Shown here in pieces: positions 1-11,265 of a DNA stretch of 64,000 bases; position 1 is the stretch's first letter, and each line of letters begins with the position of its first letter. The translations under genes and the position numbers were made by a program. Source of the DNA: Brachypterus glaber (Eukaryota; Arthropoda; Insecta; Coleoptera; Kateretidae); the NCBI GenBank assembly GCA_958510825.1, contig OY294044.1:79406895-79470894 (forward strand), read 5' to 3'. The notes beneath the pieces were generated by a model. That model was given only the letters and a program-made list of their open reading frames with translations, was not told the origin of the DNA and did no database searches.

Positions 1-330
1 GAAATTTTAATTTCGGCGCTATGTCGTACAACTCCCTACCCTGTCGATCTTTGCTTAAGCTTTAAGGAGCAGTTATGCAAAAATAGATCTTTATAATTTG
101 ATTTAAATTGAAACAAAAAAGCTTTATTATTATTTAGTGTTCTTTTTTACGTTTGATTTTTAAAAAACATGAACCTACAATAAATTATTATAAATAAATG
201 TGTCACATTTTTAAAATCAATCGTAAATTTAAAGGACATTTATCGTCCTTTAAGGGTTTTATAAAGGACAAAGGACAAAAGTAGAAAATAAAGGATTGTC
301 CTTTAAAATGAAGGACGGTTGGCAACCCTA
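1..330 (-). mobile_element. hAT-like element, terminal part
   Basis: Read on the minus strand, the sequence begins at 330 with TAGGGTTGCCAACC followed by a run of CCTTT/AAAGGAC motifs. The same end, with the same GTCCTTT-rich subterminal region, recurs at 59631-59740, where it is bounded by an 8-bp target duplication and carries a transposase relic. This copy runs off the left edge of the window, so its other end and its target duplication cannot be checked. No reading frame is recognisable in it. Confidence 0.6.
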
Positions 331-814
331 GTCAGAATCTTTAAAAGCTTCCGGATCAAAAACATATTCGAATTTGCTATATTCTACATATTGATCCACA
401 TTTCGTTTTTATATACATTTTGATCGCTCGGACCCTTCCTATAACTAACTAGACTATAGTCAGCTAGGCCTTCAAAGTAAACTTTTGAAGGCCTGGCTCT
501 ACGACTATATCATTATTCTAGCTCGAAGGATAAATTTTATTAAACAATCCGTAAAATTTAATTAGTTTTACAGTAGCTTATTATTAAATTAGTTTTATTT
601 GCCTATTTCAATCGGTATCGTGACTGATTATTATTTACGTTAATTAATACAGTTATAATTAAACATATCTGGGTAATATTTAATTTATATGTAATACTTT
701 AGTTATTCATTCAGGATGTTTTGCTTTCCTATTTTGAATTCATATTCAGAAAGTTCGTATTAAAAATCATAAATAATATTTTAATTTATAATTTTTATTA
801 AACTAAAAAACAAA
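331..814. other. unassigned AT-rich sequence with one hairpin
   Basis: No gene or repeat family was recognised. The only structure is a short perfect hairpin at about 464-494, whose arms AGGCCTTCAAA and TTTGAAGGCCT are separated by a few bases. Confidence 0.4.
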
Positions 815-2232
815 AAATCTGTTGGCATAGATGGTGTATCTACTACCACTGTAAAAAATACCAGAGACTCCATAGCTTATCCCCTTTCTAAACTGATAAA
901 TAAAATTTTTAAGACAGGTGTTTGTCCTTCAGCGTTCAAAACGTCAATTGTAATTCCTATATTTAAAAAGGGAGATAAGCAGGAACCAATAAACTATAGG
1001 CCGATTTCTCTAATAACCACGTTTACCAAGATCTTTGAAACTCTGATAAAAATCAGAATCGAGAGCTTTGTACAAAAATATAAAATAATATCTTATAAAC
1101 AATATGGTTTTCAAAGAGGAAAGTCTACCCAACAGGCAATAGCTAGCCTAGTAGAGGATATATATGAAGCCCTAGACAAGGGAACTCCTTCTTTATGTAT
1201 ATTCCTCGATCTAGCAAAAGCTTTCTAGAAAGCTATCTTAAAGATAGAATACAATATGTAAAAATAGGACAAAATCTAAGTGATCCCATGACACCTAAAT
1301 ATGGAGTACCGCAAGGTACTATTTTAGGACCGCTCCTATTTATAATGTATATAAATAATATCTTTGGTGTAAAAATAAAAGGGAAACTCATCAGTTTTGC
1401 AGATGACACTACGCTATTCTACAAAGCTTTAACATGGGGAATTTTAAAAAATATGGTGGAAAGCGATTTTATATTGATAAAGGAATGGTTTGATAATAAT
1501 ATTTTAACACTTAACTTGGACAAAACCAAATACATACCTTTTGGTTCTTACTCAAATAGTATGCCTGCTTTCAATAACCTCACATTTGTATACAATAATA
1601 ATAGTTTCTCTATAAGCAGAACAACCTCTATCAAATTTCTAGGAGTAACAATCGATGAACATCTTAAATGGGACCTACAAATTAGAGATATAAATAAAAA
1701 AATTAGATGTTTCATACCTTATTTTAAAACTTTAAAAAATATATTGAATATAAAACAATTAAATATGGTTTATGAGGCATTAATAGCGTCTCATTTAAGG
1801 TATGGTATTATAGGTTGGGGAGGAGTCTACAATAACATTTTACATGATTTAGAAGTAACTCAAAAAAGAATACTTAAAATAATGTATAATAAAAATAATA
1901 CCTACCCTTCAAATGATCTTTTTAAAGAGTCATGTAAACTGGATTGTAGGCAACTGTACTTCTACACTCTCGCAGTGTATGCAAATACTGAAAAAAAAGA
2001 AAATATTAAAATTACAAATACAAGAAGGGATAATGTTCTTACTATACCTCAAGCACGTAAGAGTATTGGACAACGAAGTTCAAAATATCTTGCACCAAAG
2101 GTTTATTACTCATTACCCCTAGAATTAAAAAACTCAAAATCAAATGCCACATTTAAAAAATTATTAAAGACTTACCTCAAAGAAACAAATAGAGAAGCTA
2201 TTACTAAAAGTATTGATATTAAAAATTATTAG
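815..2232 (+). pseudogene. reverse transcriptase of LINE 1, deleted and frameshifted
   Basis: The enzyme would copy the element's RNA at a nicked chromosomal target. Frame 815-1225 holds the finger motifs (YRPISL, then QYGFQRGKST) and ends in motif A, FLDLAKAF, directly before a TAG. The second frame resumes with LESYLKDR and contains GVPQGTILGPLLF, SFADDTTLF (catalytic aspartates near 1396-1410), the thumb region, and a long C-terminal part with HLRYGIIGWGG, ending in a stop at 2230-2232. The usual stretch of about 25-30 residues between motif A and ESYL is missing, and the frame changes there. This points to an internal deletion at 1220-1230, where the short homology AAAGCT occurs on both sides. 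The copy cannot encode an active enzyme. Confidence 0.85.
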
Positions 2233-2423
2233 AATAATTACCTAAATACTCACCATTTCTTTATTAATTTATTTATTTATTAATTTATTTATTTATTAAT
2301 TTATTTATTTATTAATCTACTTATTTGTTTGTTCGTTTTTGTTCAGTTTTTGTTTATTTTTTAACTTATTGAATTGTGTTTTTATTTAATTTGTCCTAAA
2401 TATTTTATTTCATGTATTTTTAA

Positions 2424-2735
2424 TATAACCAGTGAGTGTCTTTAAATATATTTTATCTGTACATTAATTTTAATCATATATAGTTTTAAATAGTGTTTGT
2501 CATTAATATATCTTTCTATTTTTGTTCTAACCCGTCCTTGTTCTTTTACGTATATGTTATTTGTACATACATCTTAACCAGTGCTTGTCTTTTACTTATA
2601 TGTTTTTTTTTTACAAAAGTTTTAACCAGTGCTTGTCTATTTTTTATAACCTATTTTATCTCTACATACTTTTTAACTAGCTTGTCCTTTTATGTCATTT
2701 TAATTATACAATTATTTTAACCAGAGTACATGTCC
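2424..2735 (+). repeat. degenerate tandem repeat in the LINE 1 3' UTR
   Basis: Seven spaced occurrences of a motif close to AACCAGTGCTTGTC are visible at about 2430, 2490, 2530, 2578, 2625, 2672 and 2720, giving a period of roughly 40-60 bp. Two copies are identical over the core; the others have diverged. The array lies wholly between the ORF stop and the poly-TAAA tail. Confidence 0.6.
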
Positions 2736-2941
2736 TTCATAAAGTTAGTTTTTATGTTTGTCTTTTTCTTGTTTTTTCTGTTTGTGTATTTAATCATTTA
2801 TTTTATTCTCTTTATATTCTAGTTATTATTATTTATTTTTTTTATTATTGTTGTTTTTTTTTTTAATTTATTTATTTTAAATTATTAAAAATATGATTTC
2901 GGGGGCTGTGTAACTGCTCTAAAATAAATAAATAAATAAAT

Positions 2942-3219
2942 AAGTTTTTCAAAAAAGTTTTTCAAAATAATTCACAATTTTTTACTATTTTCAACAATTT
3001 TAATATATTGCATTTTCAGCCTTACCACCAAGTTATTGTATATTATTTATTTCATAAGTTTTAGTTTTAAGTATTATAATATTATTAAGTATATTTTTTT
3101 TTACCTAGCACGTACAAATGTTTATACATTTCTGTGTTTCTAGCATATTTATTGCACCTTATACCTAAGTACTTGTAATTTTTTTTTGTTTGACAATAAA
3201 TATTATTATTATTATTAGT
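2942..3219 (+). mobile_element. 3' end fragment of another LINE
   Basis: The segment ends in TTGACAATAAA followed by (TAT)n at about 3190-3219. The same GACAATAAA-plus-microsatellite ending closes LINE 2 (14890-14908) and the fragment at 36020-36057. No coding sequence remains. The left border after the TAAA tail of LINE 1 is approximate. Confidence 0.45.
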
Positions 3220-4010
3220 TATTTTAATTTTTTTGTGGGCTTCGCAAAGATGATTTAATGACTGAATTTTTTATATGCGCAATAAAATATTAACTTTAAT
3301 TCTAATATTTACTCAAAATATTTTTATAGATTTTTCCGGAACTATATGCATAATAAATATTTATAACTATTTATCTTGGTTAAAAAATTAATCATCAATA
3401 TGCAAATTATAATATTTGTTTTAGTAACAAATACGTATTTAAATATATTTAAATATTTAAGTAATTCATTATATTTGCTACAAGTTTGGGATTGCAAAAA
3501 TTATGGATATAACCAAGGCGTTATATATTATGGATATAACGCGTTACTTGTATTTAAGGAAATTGCTTTCCAGTAAACAACACACAGTGCACACTAGTGT
3601 TCAATCCTTGTTAAGTAAATATTTTTCATCCTTACGAGAGGTGATGGATTTTTTAATAACGATTTTGTATGCAATAGATCGTTACGTATCAGTGGTGCGC
3701 GGAAGGCATTTTGGGGGGGTGGGGGGCGTAATAAATAATTCCCAACTTAAAATTAAGAAATTTCCCAATTTGAAAAAAAGCTCCTACCCTGAAAATGTTG
3801 TGAACTAAAAAAAAGAAGGTCCTTCACTCTGAATAAATTCCCAACTGTGCTCAAATTTTCCCAACTCAAAAAAAAGCTTTACCACGACGGAATTTCCTGA
3901 CCATCCCTTATGTTTCCCAACTATTTTACCTGAAATTTCTGAAATTTACCACTCAATTACAATACAAATAATTAATTCTACAGTATTTTGATCAGTGAAA
4001 TAAACTTATT
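3220..4010. other. unassigned sequence with G-run and repeated TTCCCAACT motif
   Basis: No gene was recognised. A G-rich run at about 3713-3728 (seven G, T, six G) is unusual for this AT-rich region. Between 3735 and 3925 the motif TTCCCAACT (or TTTCCCAA) recurs several times. Similar motifs in reverse orientation occur at 6150-6275, so this may be an outer, diverged part of the inverted repeat centred near 5550. Confidence 0.35.
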
Positions 4011-4639
4011 TTTCCTACGATCTAGTTAGTAGTTAGTGCCTATTTCCCACCTGTTGCCTATGACAATGGTTGGGAAGTGATAATCGGCTGATTTTACATA
4101 TCTGCTGTTAGAAAATTAGTAAACGTCAAACACATAACCTCAAATTAACAAACTAATTTTAAGATAATTTTTGCGTTTTTTGAATGTTTAGGTGTTAGGT
4201 CGTAGGAAAAATGGTATAGGCACCTCGACGCAAACCATTTCAGTGCACATCGAGTGCTTTTTTACTCGGCTTCGCCTAGTAAATAAAAAGCATTCTCGTG
4301 CACTAAAAACTAGGTTCGCGTACTCGTTGCGTAATATACTATTTTCTACGACCTAATTAGTAGTTAGTGCTTATTTTCGACAGCGGTCGGAAAGTGAGAG
4401 TCAGCTGATTTTACATATCTGCTCTCAGAAAACAAGTGAACATCAAATACAAAACGTTATTAATTTTAAGACAATTTTTGCGTTTTTGTTTTTATGTTTA
4501 GGTGTAGGAAAAATAGTATACGCATCACGACGCAAACCTACTTCAGTGCACTTCGAGTGCTTTTTTTACTTGGCTCCGCCTTGTAAAAAAATAAGCACTC
4601 TCGTGCACTGAAAACTAGGTTCGAGTACTCGCTGCGTAA
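4011..4639. repeat. tandem duplication of a hairpin-bearing repeat unit
   Basis: Two units (4011-4340 and 4341-4639) share the same order of motifs: TTTTC(C)TACGA(C/T)CTA start, TAGTTAGTGC, CAGCTGATTTTACATATCTG, then a hairpin with arms CAGTGCAC...GTGCACT(G) around a GC-rich loop, then TAGGTTCG. Fragments of the same family in either orientation lie at 6330-6457, 18580-18706, 59614-60107, 60560-60700 and 60983-61095. Where both ends are visible they read TTTTCCTACGACCTA and its reverse complement, so the family looks like a terminal-inverted-repeat MITE. Confidence 0.65.
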
Positions 4640-4715
4640 GGGAACGTTCAAGTATTACGTAACGCAAATTTTGATCCTCCCCCCTAGGAGCGTTACGAAA
4701 TACTTGAACGTTCCC
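4640..4715. mobile_element. 76-bp palindromic MITE with TAA flanks
   Basis: The arms GGGAACGTTCAAGTATTACG and their reverse complement enclose a centre with a C-run. The element is flanked by TAA on both sides (4637-4639 and 4716-4718), which suits the 3-bp TWA target duplication of PIF/Harbinger elements. Related pieces occur at 22126-22170, 32799-32819 and 60469-60535. Confidence 0.65.
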
Positions 4716-4718
4716 TAA

Positions 4719-5182
4719 TTTACTGTTACTTCATAATAATAATAGCATTATATAATGAATAATGATACTCTAAAGAATGCATTAAAAACATTATTTTTTA
4801 CAATACCTATTTTTATCAAATCTATGAAACTTTAAACTTTCAAATTGTCCTGAACATTTTTTGTTTTGCGACTGTTTTTACCCTGTAGTCTTTTATTAGT
4901 TTATGAAATGTGAAAAAATATTGTATGTGAATTTCACAATAGCTGAATTGTTTACACACGAGTTAAACAAATAATTACAAGTTGGCTATTAACCGTTTTC
5001 CGTCGAAAAACAGTTGAATTTTCACCATTGACGCAATGACGATTTATTTTCAAAACAATCGGTCATTTTCGTTTTAATTGAAACTCCTACTTTATTTATA
5101 AATATAAATATTTATTTTTGTTTTGCCCTGTATAAATAAAGCCATGGAGATATGTAATGCTTTGCATTTCATACTGTGCTAC
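4719..5182. other. unassigned AT-rich sequence
   Basis: I see no open frame with recognisable motifs and no obvious repeat in this stretch. Confidence 0.3.
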
Positions 5183-6125
5183 CCCACAGAAAATTTCGTT
5201 GTATTTTTAATACTGAATACATATTTTTTATTTATATCGCCACAATTGGTATTTAATACTTTACTTGTGATATTAAATACTGCAATGTGTGTATTCTATA
5301 CAAAATGTTTTCATACTAACATAGAGACCGTGCTGGTACATTTGGATCCTCACGCAACATGTGTTTATTAATACTGTAACATTTGGTAAATTATATAAGA
5401 GTTATAGTTTGTAGTTGTTGTGTTATTGATCTAGTTTAAAGTATGTTACAGTATTTAGTAAAATAACAATCGGTAAATAATACCAATATTTTGATTAGTA
5501 ATAATACAGAGGAGAATAAAAAAAGGATCGATTATTTTATCGGTGTGTAATTGTGTGTGGTTTCAATCTTTATTTTATTTATAGTAAAATTTTGGTATTA
5601 TTTACCGATTGTTAATTTTTCTGAATACTGTAACGTACTTTAAGCTAGATCAGTAATATGTTTGTTTATGTTTGTTTTTAACCTCGTACTATTCTACTTA
5701 ATTAAGCATCCCCTAAGTCCAGGACTTGTGTGGGCTAGTAGTAGAGGGAACCACCGGCTTTAATTGACTTTCGAACCAATATATCTAGGGAGTACGCCTT
5801 CGCCAAATTTCAATTATGAATTAACTGAAAAAGGCAATCGGCGCCAGTGAGGTTTGAACTCACGATCATTAGCTCAGTGTCAATGCTATATCGATGCCTT
5901 AGACCGCTGAGCTAATTCTCCCATTAACAACAACTCAAAGTATACCATACTATAAGGGTGATATGCTTTACCAAATGTACCAGCACGGTCTCTATGTTAG
6001 TATGACAACTTTTCGTATACAATACACACATTGCAGTATTTAATATATCAAGTAAAGTATTAAATACTAATGGTGGCGATATAAATAACAAATATGTATT
6101 TACAAATAAAAGTTAGTATTAAAAT
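5183..6125. repeat. large inverted repeat interrupted by a SINE
   Basis: The outer left arm (about 5183-5346, ending CGTGCTGGTACATTTG) is matched in reverse by about 5970-6125. An inner pair around CAATCGGTAAATAATACC (5400-5500) is matched by 5585-5660. The right arm is split by the SINE at 5657-5924. The small frame at 5123-5371 lies inside the left arm and shows no protein-like features. Confidence 0.7.
5657..5924 (-). mobile_element. tRNA-derived SINE, copy 1
   Basis: On the minus strand a tRNA-like head starts GGGAGAATTAGCTCAGCGG (A box) and continues to a B box GAGTTCAAACCTC. The family body with GCCGGTGGTTCCCTC follows, then a tail of CATAAACAAA-type repeats. The body is shared with the copies at 7262-7544 and 15885-16164, but the tRNA head clearly differs from theirs. 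It was presumably transcribed by RNA polymerase III and moved by a LINE. It is inserted in the right arm of an inverted repeat, and the left arm preserves the uninterrupted sequence GTTGTTGTGTTATTGATCTA. Confidence 0.8.
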
Positions 6126-6299
6126 TACTATGACATTTTCTGAGTACCCCCAATTGCTCTTAAGTTGGGGAAAGCCACCTTCGGGTTGGGAAAATTATGG
6201 AAATTTTGATCTTTTTTTAGTCAACTGTTTGTTTTCCGTCATCATAAAATTGATACAAATGAGTTGGGATTATTATTTTACGCACCGAGTTCGTGTACT

Positions 6300-6457
6300 A
6301 AACGAGAGTGCTTTTCTTTACGAGACGCAGCCGAGTAAAAAAAGCAAAAATTATCTTAAAATTAGTTGGTCAATTTGAGGTTATGTGCATGACGTTTACT
6401 ATCTTTCTGACAGCAGATATATAAAATCAGATGATTGTCACTTTCCAACCGTTGTCA
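6300..6457 (+). repeat. fragment of the TTTTCCTACGACCTA repeat family
   Basis: The sequence contains the CTCTCGTTTAGT/ACTCGGC hairpin remnant, then TTGAGGTTATGTG, GACAGCAGATAT and GATTGTCACTTTCCAACC, matching 4011-4200 in reverse. It ends exactly at the TA that flanks the MITE at 6460, so that MITE inserted into this repeat. Confidence 0.55.
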
Positions 6458-6459
6458 TA

Positions 6460-6671
6460 CACTGTAAAAAATAAATAGAATCATAGGTAATGTTTTGCCA
6501 TGCAGGTACAAGTAAAATTTACGAGATTTAACATGTAATTTTACAATTTTATATAAATATTACATCTAATATTCATATAAAATCGTAAAATTGCATGTAA
6601 AATCTCGTAACTTTTACTTGTCTACCAACACATTACCTATGATTCTGCATGTAAATTTATTTTTTACAGTG
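6460..6671. mobile_element. palindromic TA-flanked MITE (CACTGTAAAAAATAAAT family)
   Basis: The ends CACTGTAAAAAATAAAT and ATTTATTTTTTACAGTG are inverted, and TA is present on both sides (6458-6459, 6672-6673). The interior is also largely palindromic (ACGAGATTT...AAATCTCGT and TTACATCTAATATT). A relative with the same left end and interior motifs lies at 44334-44710. TA flanks fit the Tc1/mariner superfamily. Confidence 0.7.
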
Positions 6672-6673
6672 TA

Positions 6674-7261
6674 CAGCCTATAATTTGAGGTGTAACCTTT
6701 AACCTATAGATTGTCTGTCGTAATGAAATTTGTATTGGTTTCGGAAAGCAAACAACGCATTGTGGTGTTTGGCTATAAATTCCGCGGAGAAATGATACAC
6801 AATGCTTGTCAAGCCAAATTAGAAATATAACATGTAACTTTCACGTAAAATACCATTGACATTAACGAATCAATGTGTGACGATGATTAATGGTAGTTTG
6901 CCGATATTTATGCCGTTATTAGCATAATGCTTTCACCGTAAAGACAGGAGCCAGAAAAACATTGGCTGACCAAAAAAAATGTACTGTAGTATTATAACAT
7001 GTTAATAACTTTTAATATTGTTAAAAATATTAAAAGTTATTCTGTATGTTATGGAACATTTTTGGCACCATTGTGAGTAACAAAACTTGTTATTTAATAA
7101 GTTGGGGTTCTTTGCCTGATGTCTTCAAGAAGGACTTCGTAAAACTGCTTATTTCAAAACTTAGTGTCATCTTAATCATTTGCAAAAAAGGTTTAATTTT
7201 AGAAAATTTGGAACCATTATAAATTGATAATGTGTTTTTAAAGCAGAAAAGTCTCCAAGAT
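6674..7261. other. unassigned sequence with one hairpin
   Basis: No gene was recognised. A strong AT-rich hairpin lies at about 6993-7052, with arms ATAACTTTTAATATT and AATATTAAAAGTTAT. Confidence 0.35.
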
Positions 7262-7544
7262 AGATTACATTACATTACATGTTTGTTTAACCTCGTACTA
7301 TTCTACTTAATTAAGCATTTCCTAAGTCCAGGACTTGTGTGGGCTAGTAGTAGAGGGAACCACCGGCTTATACTGACTTTCGAATCAGTTTTTAAGGGAG
7401 TATCGGCTTCACTTACGCCTTCGCCAAATTTCAATTATTAATTAACTGAAAAAGGCAAATCGGCGTCAGTAAGAATCGAACTCAAGCTAGTTGGGTAGTA
7501 AACTCGTCAAGTACGACGCGGTAGTCCACTACACCAATCCTCCC
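7262..7544 (-). mobile_element. tRNA-derived SINE, copy 2
   Basis: On the minus strand the head reads GGGAGGATTGGTGTAGTGG (A box), then GAGTTCGATTC (B box), then the same body as copies 1 and 3, ending in a (TGTAA)n tail at 7264-7281. Its head matches copy 3 and differs from copy 1. The 5' end abuts the TATTTACTGTGCG terminal fragment at 7545. Confidence 0.8.
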
Positions 7545-7597
7545 ATATTTACTGTGCGATTTTTAATTTACTATCTTGCTTGAAAAAACAGACCATA
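7545..7597. mobile_element. terminal fragment of the TATGGTCTG element family
   Basis: TATTTACTGTGCGATTTTT through CAGACCATA matches the right end of the element at 18552-19499 almost base for base. The left end of this copy was not found. Confidence 0.5.
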
Positions 7598-7635
7598 AAA
7601 TATAGTTTATTTTTTAATTTTTGGAGAGAGCTTTG

Positions 7636-7637
<2 letters not shown>

Positions 7638-7671
<34 letters not shown>
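7638..7671. repeat. (TA)n microsatellite
   Basis: Uninterrupted TA dinucleotides over about 34 bp, directly followed by an inverted repeat. Confidence 0.9.
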
Positions 7672-7672
<1 letters not shown>

Positions 7673-7675
<3 letters not shown>

Positions 7676-7734
7676 ATCTCACGTAACGACGTGACAGTAC
7701 CGATACTGACATTTACGTCGTTACGTGAGATAGG
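7673..7734. repeat. 62-bp perfect-arm hairpin
   Basis: The arms CCTATCTCACGTAACGACGT and their exact reverse complement surround a short loop. It is probably a very small MITE inserted in or next to the TA repeat. Confidence 0.7.
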
Positions 7735-8151
7735 CGAAGATATGATTCATATCATATGAAGGACAAATGGTTTTACTGCAATCGGACTACTATCGATCAT
7801 CAGTGGGCATTACAAACAGAAGAGGTTCCAAGATTCATGTGTCACACCATATTTAATATTAACGCTAAAATTAAACAAGAGATTGTATTTTTTTAAATTA
7901 ACGAATATTTATTTAGTATTATCAAAGCTACATTTTTTATACGTAATCATTGTTGTTATTATGTGCACTTTCACTTAACTTGTCACAGTATTTGACGCGT
8001 AAAAACTTTTAATCACGGTTTTAAAATACCGTTTCTGTATGAATATAAATTTTCTACCATGCGACAGCATAACTGAGTTGGATATGAAATCAACGACCAT
8101 GATTCCGTGCCCAGAGAATCACAACTTTGATCGAAATAATATAGTTATTTC
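7735..8151. other. unassigned sequence
   Basis: No gene or repeat structure was recognised here. Confidence 0.3.
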
Positions 8152-9257
8152 CTTAAGGGGTTGTTCTGATTTTTGAGGCAAAAAATTGACGGTTTTTGGA
8201 TTTTTTTTTCAAACGACCTGTATTATTTTTATGTACAAAACTTTTTACAAAGTTTTAGACAACTCTTATAGTTCACAAATAAAAATTGTTTTTTTTTGCC
8301 GTCATAAATAAATGTGGAGCACGCGCTGAAGTTAGACACCTCAAAAATAACAGGCAAACGGTTTCAGCGATAGATCGGCCCCCAATGGTCTGAAACACAA
8401 AAATCAAAAACAGTCTTGTTAAAATAACATCCTTTAGTTCGCTAGTATAGACATAAGTCAACATTCCAAAAAAATCCACGCGTATTTTAGTGAAAAAAAC
8501 AAAAAAATGCAAATTTTCCGACCAAAAACGGTAAAAAAGGAGGAATAAAAAATAAATTACAAGCATTTTCGGACTTTTTGTGGATATATACTTTCTGGCT
8601 CGGGAAAATATTTTTTTTTCAGGTATGTAATCATAACTTTATTCGAAAGACCTACAATATATTAAATAGTATATGTTTTGATGTGTTTGTGAAAAATATT
8701 TTATTGGAAAATTCGGAAAATTGTGGAAACCTTGGCCCTTGTCCCGAAACGCCTTTTTTTTTGCGGTGACCATGATTTCTCGAAAACCAATTTACCGATC
8801 AGTCTTAAAATTTTTAGGTGCTGTTGCTAATTACAATAGCTTTTTCGCGAACGAAGGGATTTTTATTTGACAGGAAATTTCTATTTTTTCCGGCCGAAAA
8901 CTCAGTTTTAGGAACATCGAAAATCGATTTTTTGGAAAAATCATCGCCATTTTCGTAAAAATATTTTTTTTGCGAAACCCTTCGTTCACGAACTAGTTAT
9001 TGTAATTAGGAACAACATCTAAAAATTTCAGGTTGATCCGTAAATTGGTTTCGAGAAACCGTGGTCACCGCAAAAAAAGGCGTTTCGGCGCAAGGGCCAT
9101 GCTTTCCACAATTTTCCAAATTTTCCAATAAAAATGTTTTCACCAACACATCAAAACATATACTATTTGATAATTTTAGGTCGTTTGAATAAAGTTGTGA
9201 TTACATACCTGAAAAAAAAAATTAATTTTCCCGAGCCAGAAGGTATAACCCCTTAAG
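8152..9257. mobile_element. foldback DNA element, 1.1 kb
   Basis: The ends are CTTAAGGGGTT and its reverse complement. Long imperfect inverted arms lie at about 8575-8870 and 8965-9245 (for example TTTTGATGTGTTTGTG against CACCAACACATCAAAA, and GGCCCTTGTCCCGAAACGCC against GGCGTTTCGGCGCAAGGGCC). The left side has an extra 400 bp not matched on the right. No transposase is recognisable. The small frames inside (8273-8566, 8578-8769) are low-complexity by-products of the arms. Confidence 0.7.
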
Positions 9258-9410
9258 TTTACGGAACTTTTTATTAAAGTAGAATCTCGATAACTTCAAT
9301 CTCAAGGGAAGAGCAAACCCCTTTCAGTCAGGGACCCTCGAAGTTTTCGACTTGTCTATGTTTTCGTTAACCATTTGACAACGAAATAAAAAGGGCTATT
9401 CTCAACCTTA

Positions 9411-10273
9411 GGGGAAAGTCGGGTAACGGTGCGCACCTAAGCGAAACTTGATATGATTGGCACCTTATGAATATTACAAAAAATATATAAGTTGCAAAAG
9501 AAGCCTTACTTATCAGACTATCATTACGTATCATCAAAACTTAGGTAGCTTTTAGAATAATTATAATCACAATAAAAATGTAAAACTACAAAAGTGCATT
9601 TGCGCACAATTTCCCACCTCAAGGGGCAAGGGTGCGCACCTGTTGGGGAAATATGCACAAAAGATAAAAACAGAAAATAATGCAAAAATATTTATTAAAC
9701 ACAAGATTTGTATACAGGTTTTCAAAACCTTAATTTTTAAAAGAAAGGTTTTGGACCTTTTGATCGTTTATAGGACGTTTCTAAAACCCGTCTTTTAAAA
9801 ATATTGTTTTTGAACATTTATATAATTATTTTGTTTTCCACTTTTTAGTCATAAGTAACATGTAATTATTAGAATGGTTTTAACTTTAAAAACTTTTTTT
9901 ATTAGTACTATTTAACTGAATGAGGGAAATGCGCATCATTACCCCATCACTTTACATAACAAAAACTATTTAAATAAATTTAACAAAGTTGCATAGATAA
10001 ATGCAAATGATCATATCCTTCAAGAATATATTTATTTTAAAATAATCGGTCAATAATTATGAAATTACCGTCCTATTTCGTACACGTGCAAAATAATAAC
10101 AACAAACATCAATTCACACATATTCATATATTGTGAACAACTTTCAGTCGTAGTTTTTGGTGCTAGCGGATTGTTAGACACGCCCCTCAAGCATGGATGC
10201 CAGAATACCTCGTAATATGAATTTTCGGTAGTGCGCACGGTTACCCACTGTGCACCGTTACCCTACTTTCCCC
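9411..10273. mobile_element. non-autonomous TIR element (GGGGAAAGTCGGGTAACGG ends)
   Basis: The left end GGGGAAAGTCGGGTAACGGT is matched by an inverted right end ACCGTTACCCTACTTTCCCC, with TA on each side (9409-9410, 10274-10275). Internal copies of GGTGCGCACC-like motifs at about 9628 may be subterminal binding sites. No coding content was recognised in the 863 bp. Confidence 0.7.
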
Positions 10274-10275
10274 TA

Positions 10276-11263
10276 TATTATATTTTTGTTGGTTTACCCA
10301 TTTCTAAAAATAACCTTCTTGTGAATCCGAGACTACAACTGATTTTCTTCAGTCATTTTATTTTTATCTAAATTGTAAAAATTATAAAATTGTAAAAATT
10401 ACAATGAATATACTGGAATTTTTTTATATAAGTTGTTATAGTAAAACATATAATTTTTCTGTTTTTACTGTAAAAACTTGTATTCAATAAGTAATTGTTT
10501 AGTATTTAAGACGCCAACAAATTCTCAGTGTAGTCGTATTTTTAAAGCACTTCCTTTTAGTTTAAAAGCACTACTATTTTTGTGTATGTTTCTTCGTGTA
10601 AGTCCAAACAAATTAATTAAACTAGAGCAATTTTTAGAAAAATATAAAAACTAACAGTACCTCTAATTATGAAAAAACTCAATATTACAACATGCAACAC
10701 ATCGTATCATTAACTAATTTTACTAATAATTATGCTTTTATGCTTCAGTATCACTTTCTTTTCATTTCGAACCGATCCCGTTTGTTTTTCCTGTTGTTTA
10801 CCAATTTAATGTTATTTTAATTATATATTTTTGACAGATTCTAACCAGAAATTATATTACTTTCGGCATTAGCACGATTTTTGAACTAATCTACCATTTA
10901 TTATGGAATTTACTCGCTTACAGCGTGAAAGTTTCTATAAATGGTTTTTTTATATATGAGGAAATGGTCTTAAAAAGAAGCGTTGCACTGCTAATTCGTA
11001 TAATATCTGCGAAGTATGTGGTAGCGATGACGTCGTTCGACTTTTTAACAGAGTAGTATTCGGTATTATTTTGCTTACACTCCGTTTCAAAATTACTTTA
11101 TTTTAATTATCTATAAAGTAGAGAGATGGTAGCAGTTTGGGAAAACCAGACAAGTTGTGGCAGCCAAATGCAGCACTGAAGTTGTAGTGTTCTGGACCAG
11201 TCCAGAATGTACCGGCCGGAAAATTAATTTAAGCTTTATTACTAGAGATAGAAAGTTCAAATG
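10276..11263. other. unassigned AT-rich sequence
   Basis: Nothing was recognised. The frame starting at 11157 encodes 84 residues without identifiable motifs and crosses into the MITE at 11266, so I do not call it a gene. Confidence 0.3.
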
Positions 11264-11265
11264 TA

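Larger units (their letters stand above)
815..2941 (+). mobile_element. 5'-truncated non-LTR retrotransposon (LINE 1)
   Basis: The element holds a reverse transcriptase coding region in two frames (815-1225 and 1222-2232), a roughly 700-bp AT-rich 3' UTR, and a terminal (TAAA)n tail at about 2921-2941. Endonuclease and ORF1 are absent, as expected for a 5'-truncated insertion. The 3' UTR contains a 16-bp period repeat (TTATTTATTTATTAAT, about 2262-2318) and a degenerate array of units around ACCAGTGCTTGTC (2424-2735). The motif style fits the jockey/CR1/I group. I cannot assign a clade by eye. Confidence 0.85.

Noticed and set aside
5840..5924. Stand-alone tRNA gene on the minus strand
   Set aside because: The A and B boxes are present, but the tRNA-like head is fused to the SINE body also found at 7262-7544 and 15885-16164, so it is a SINE head.
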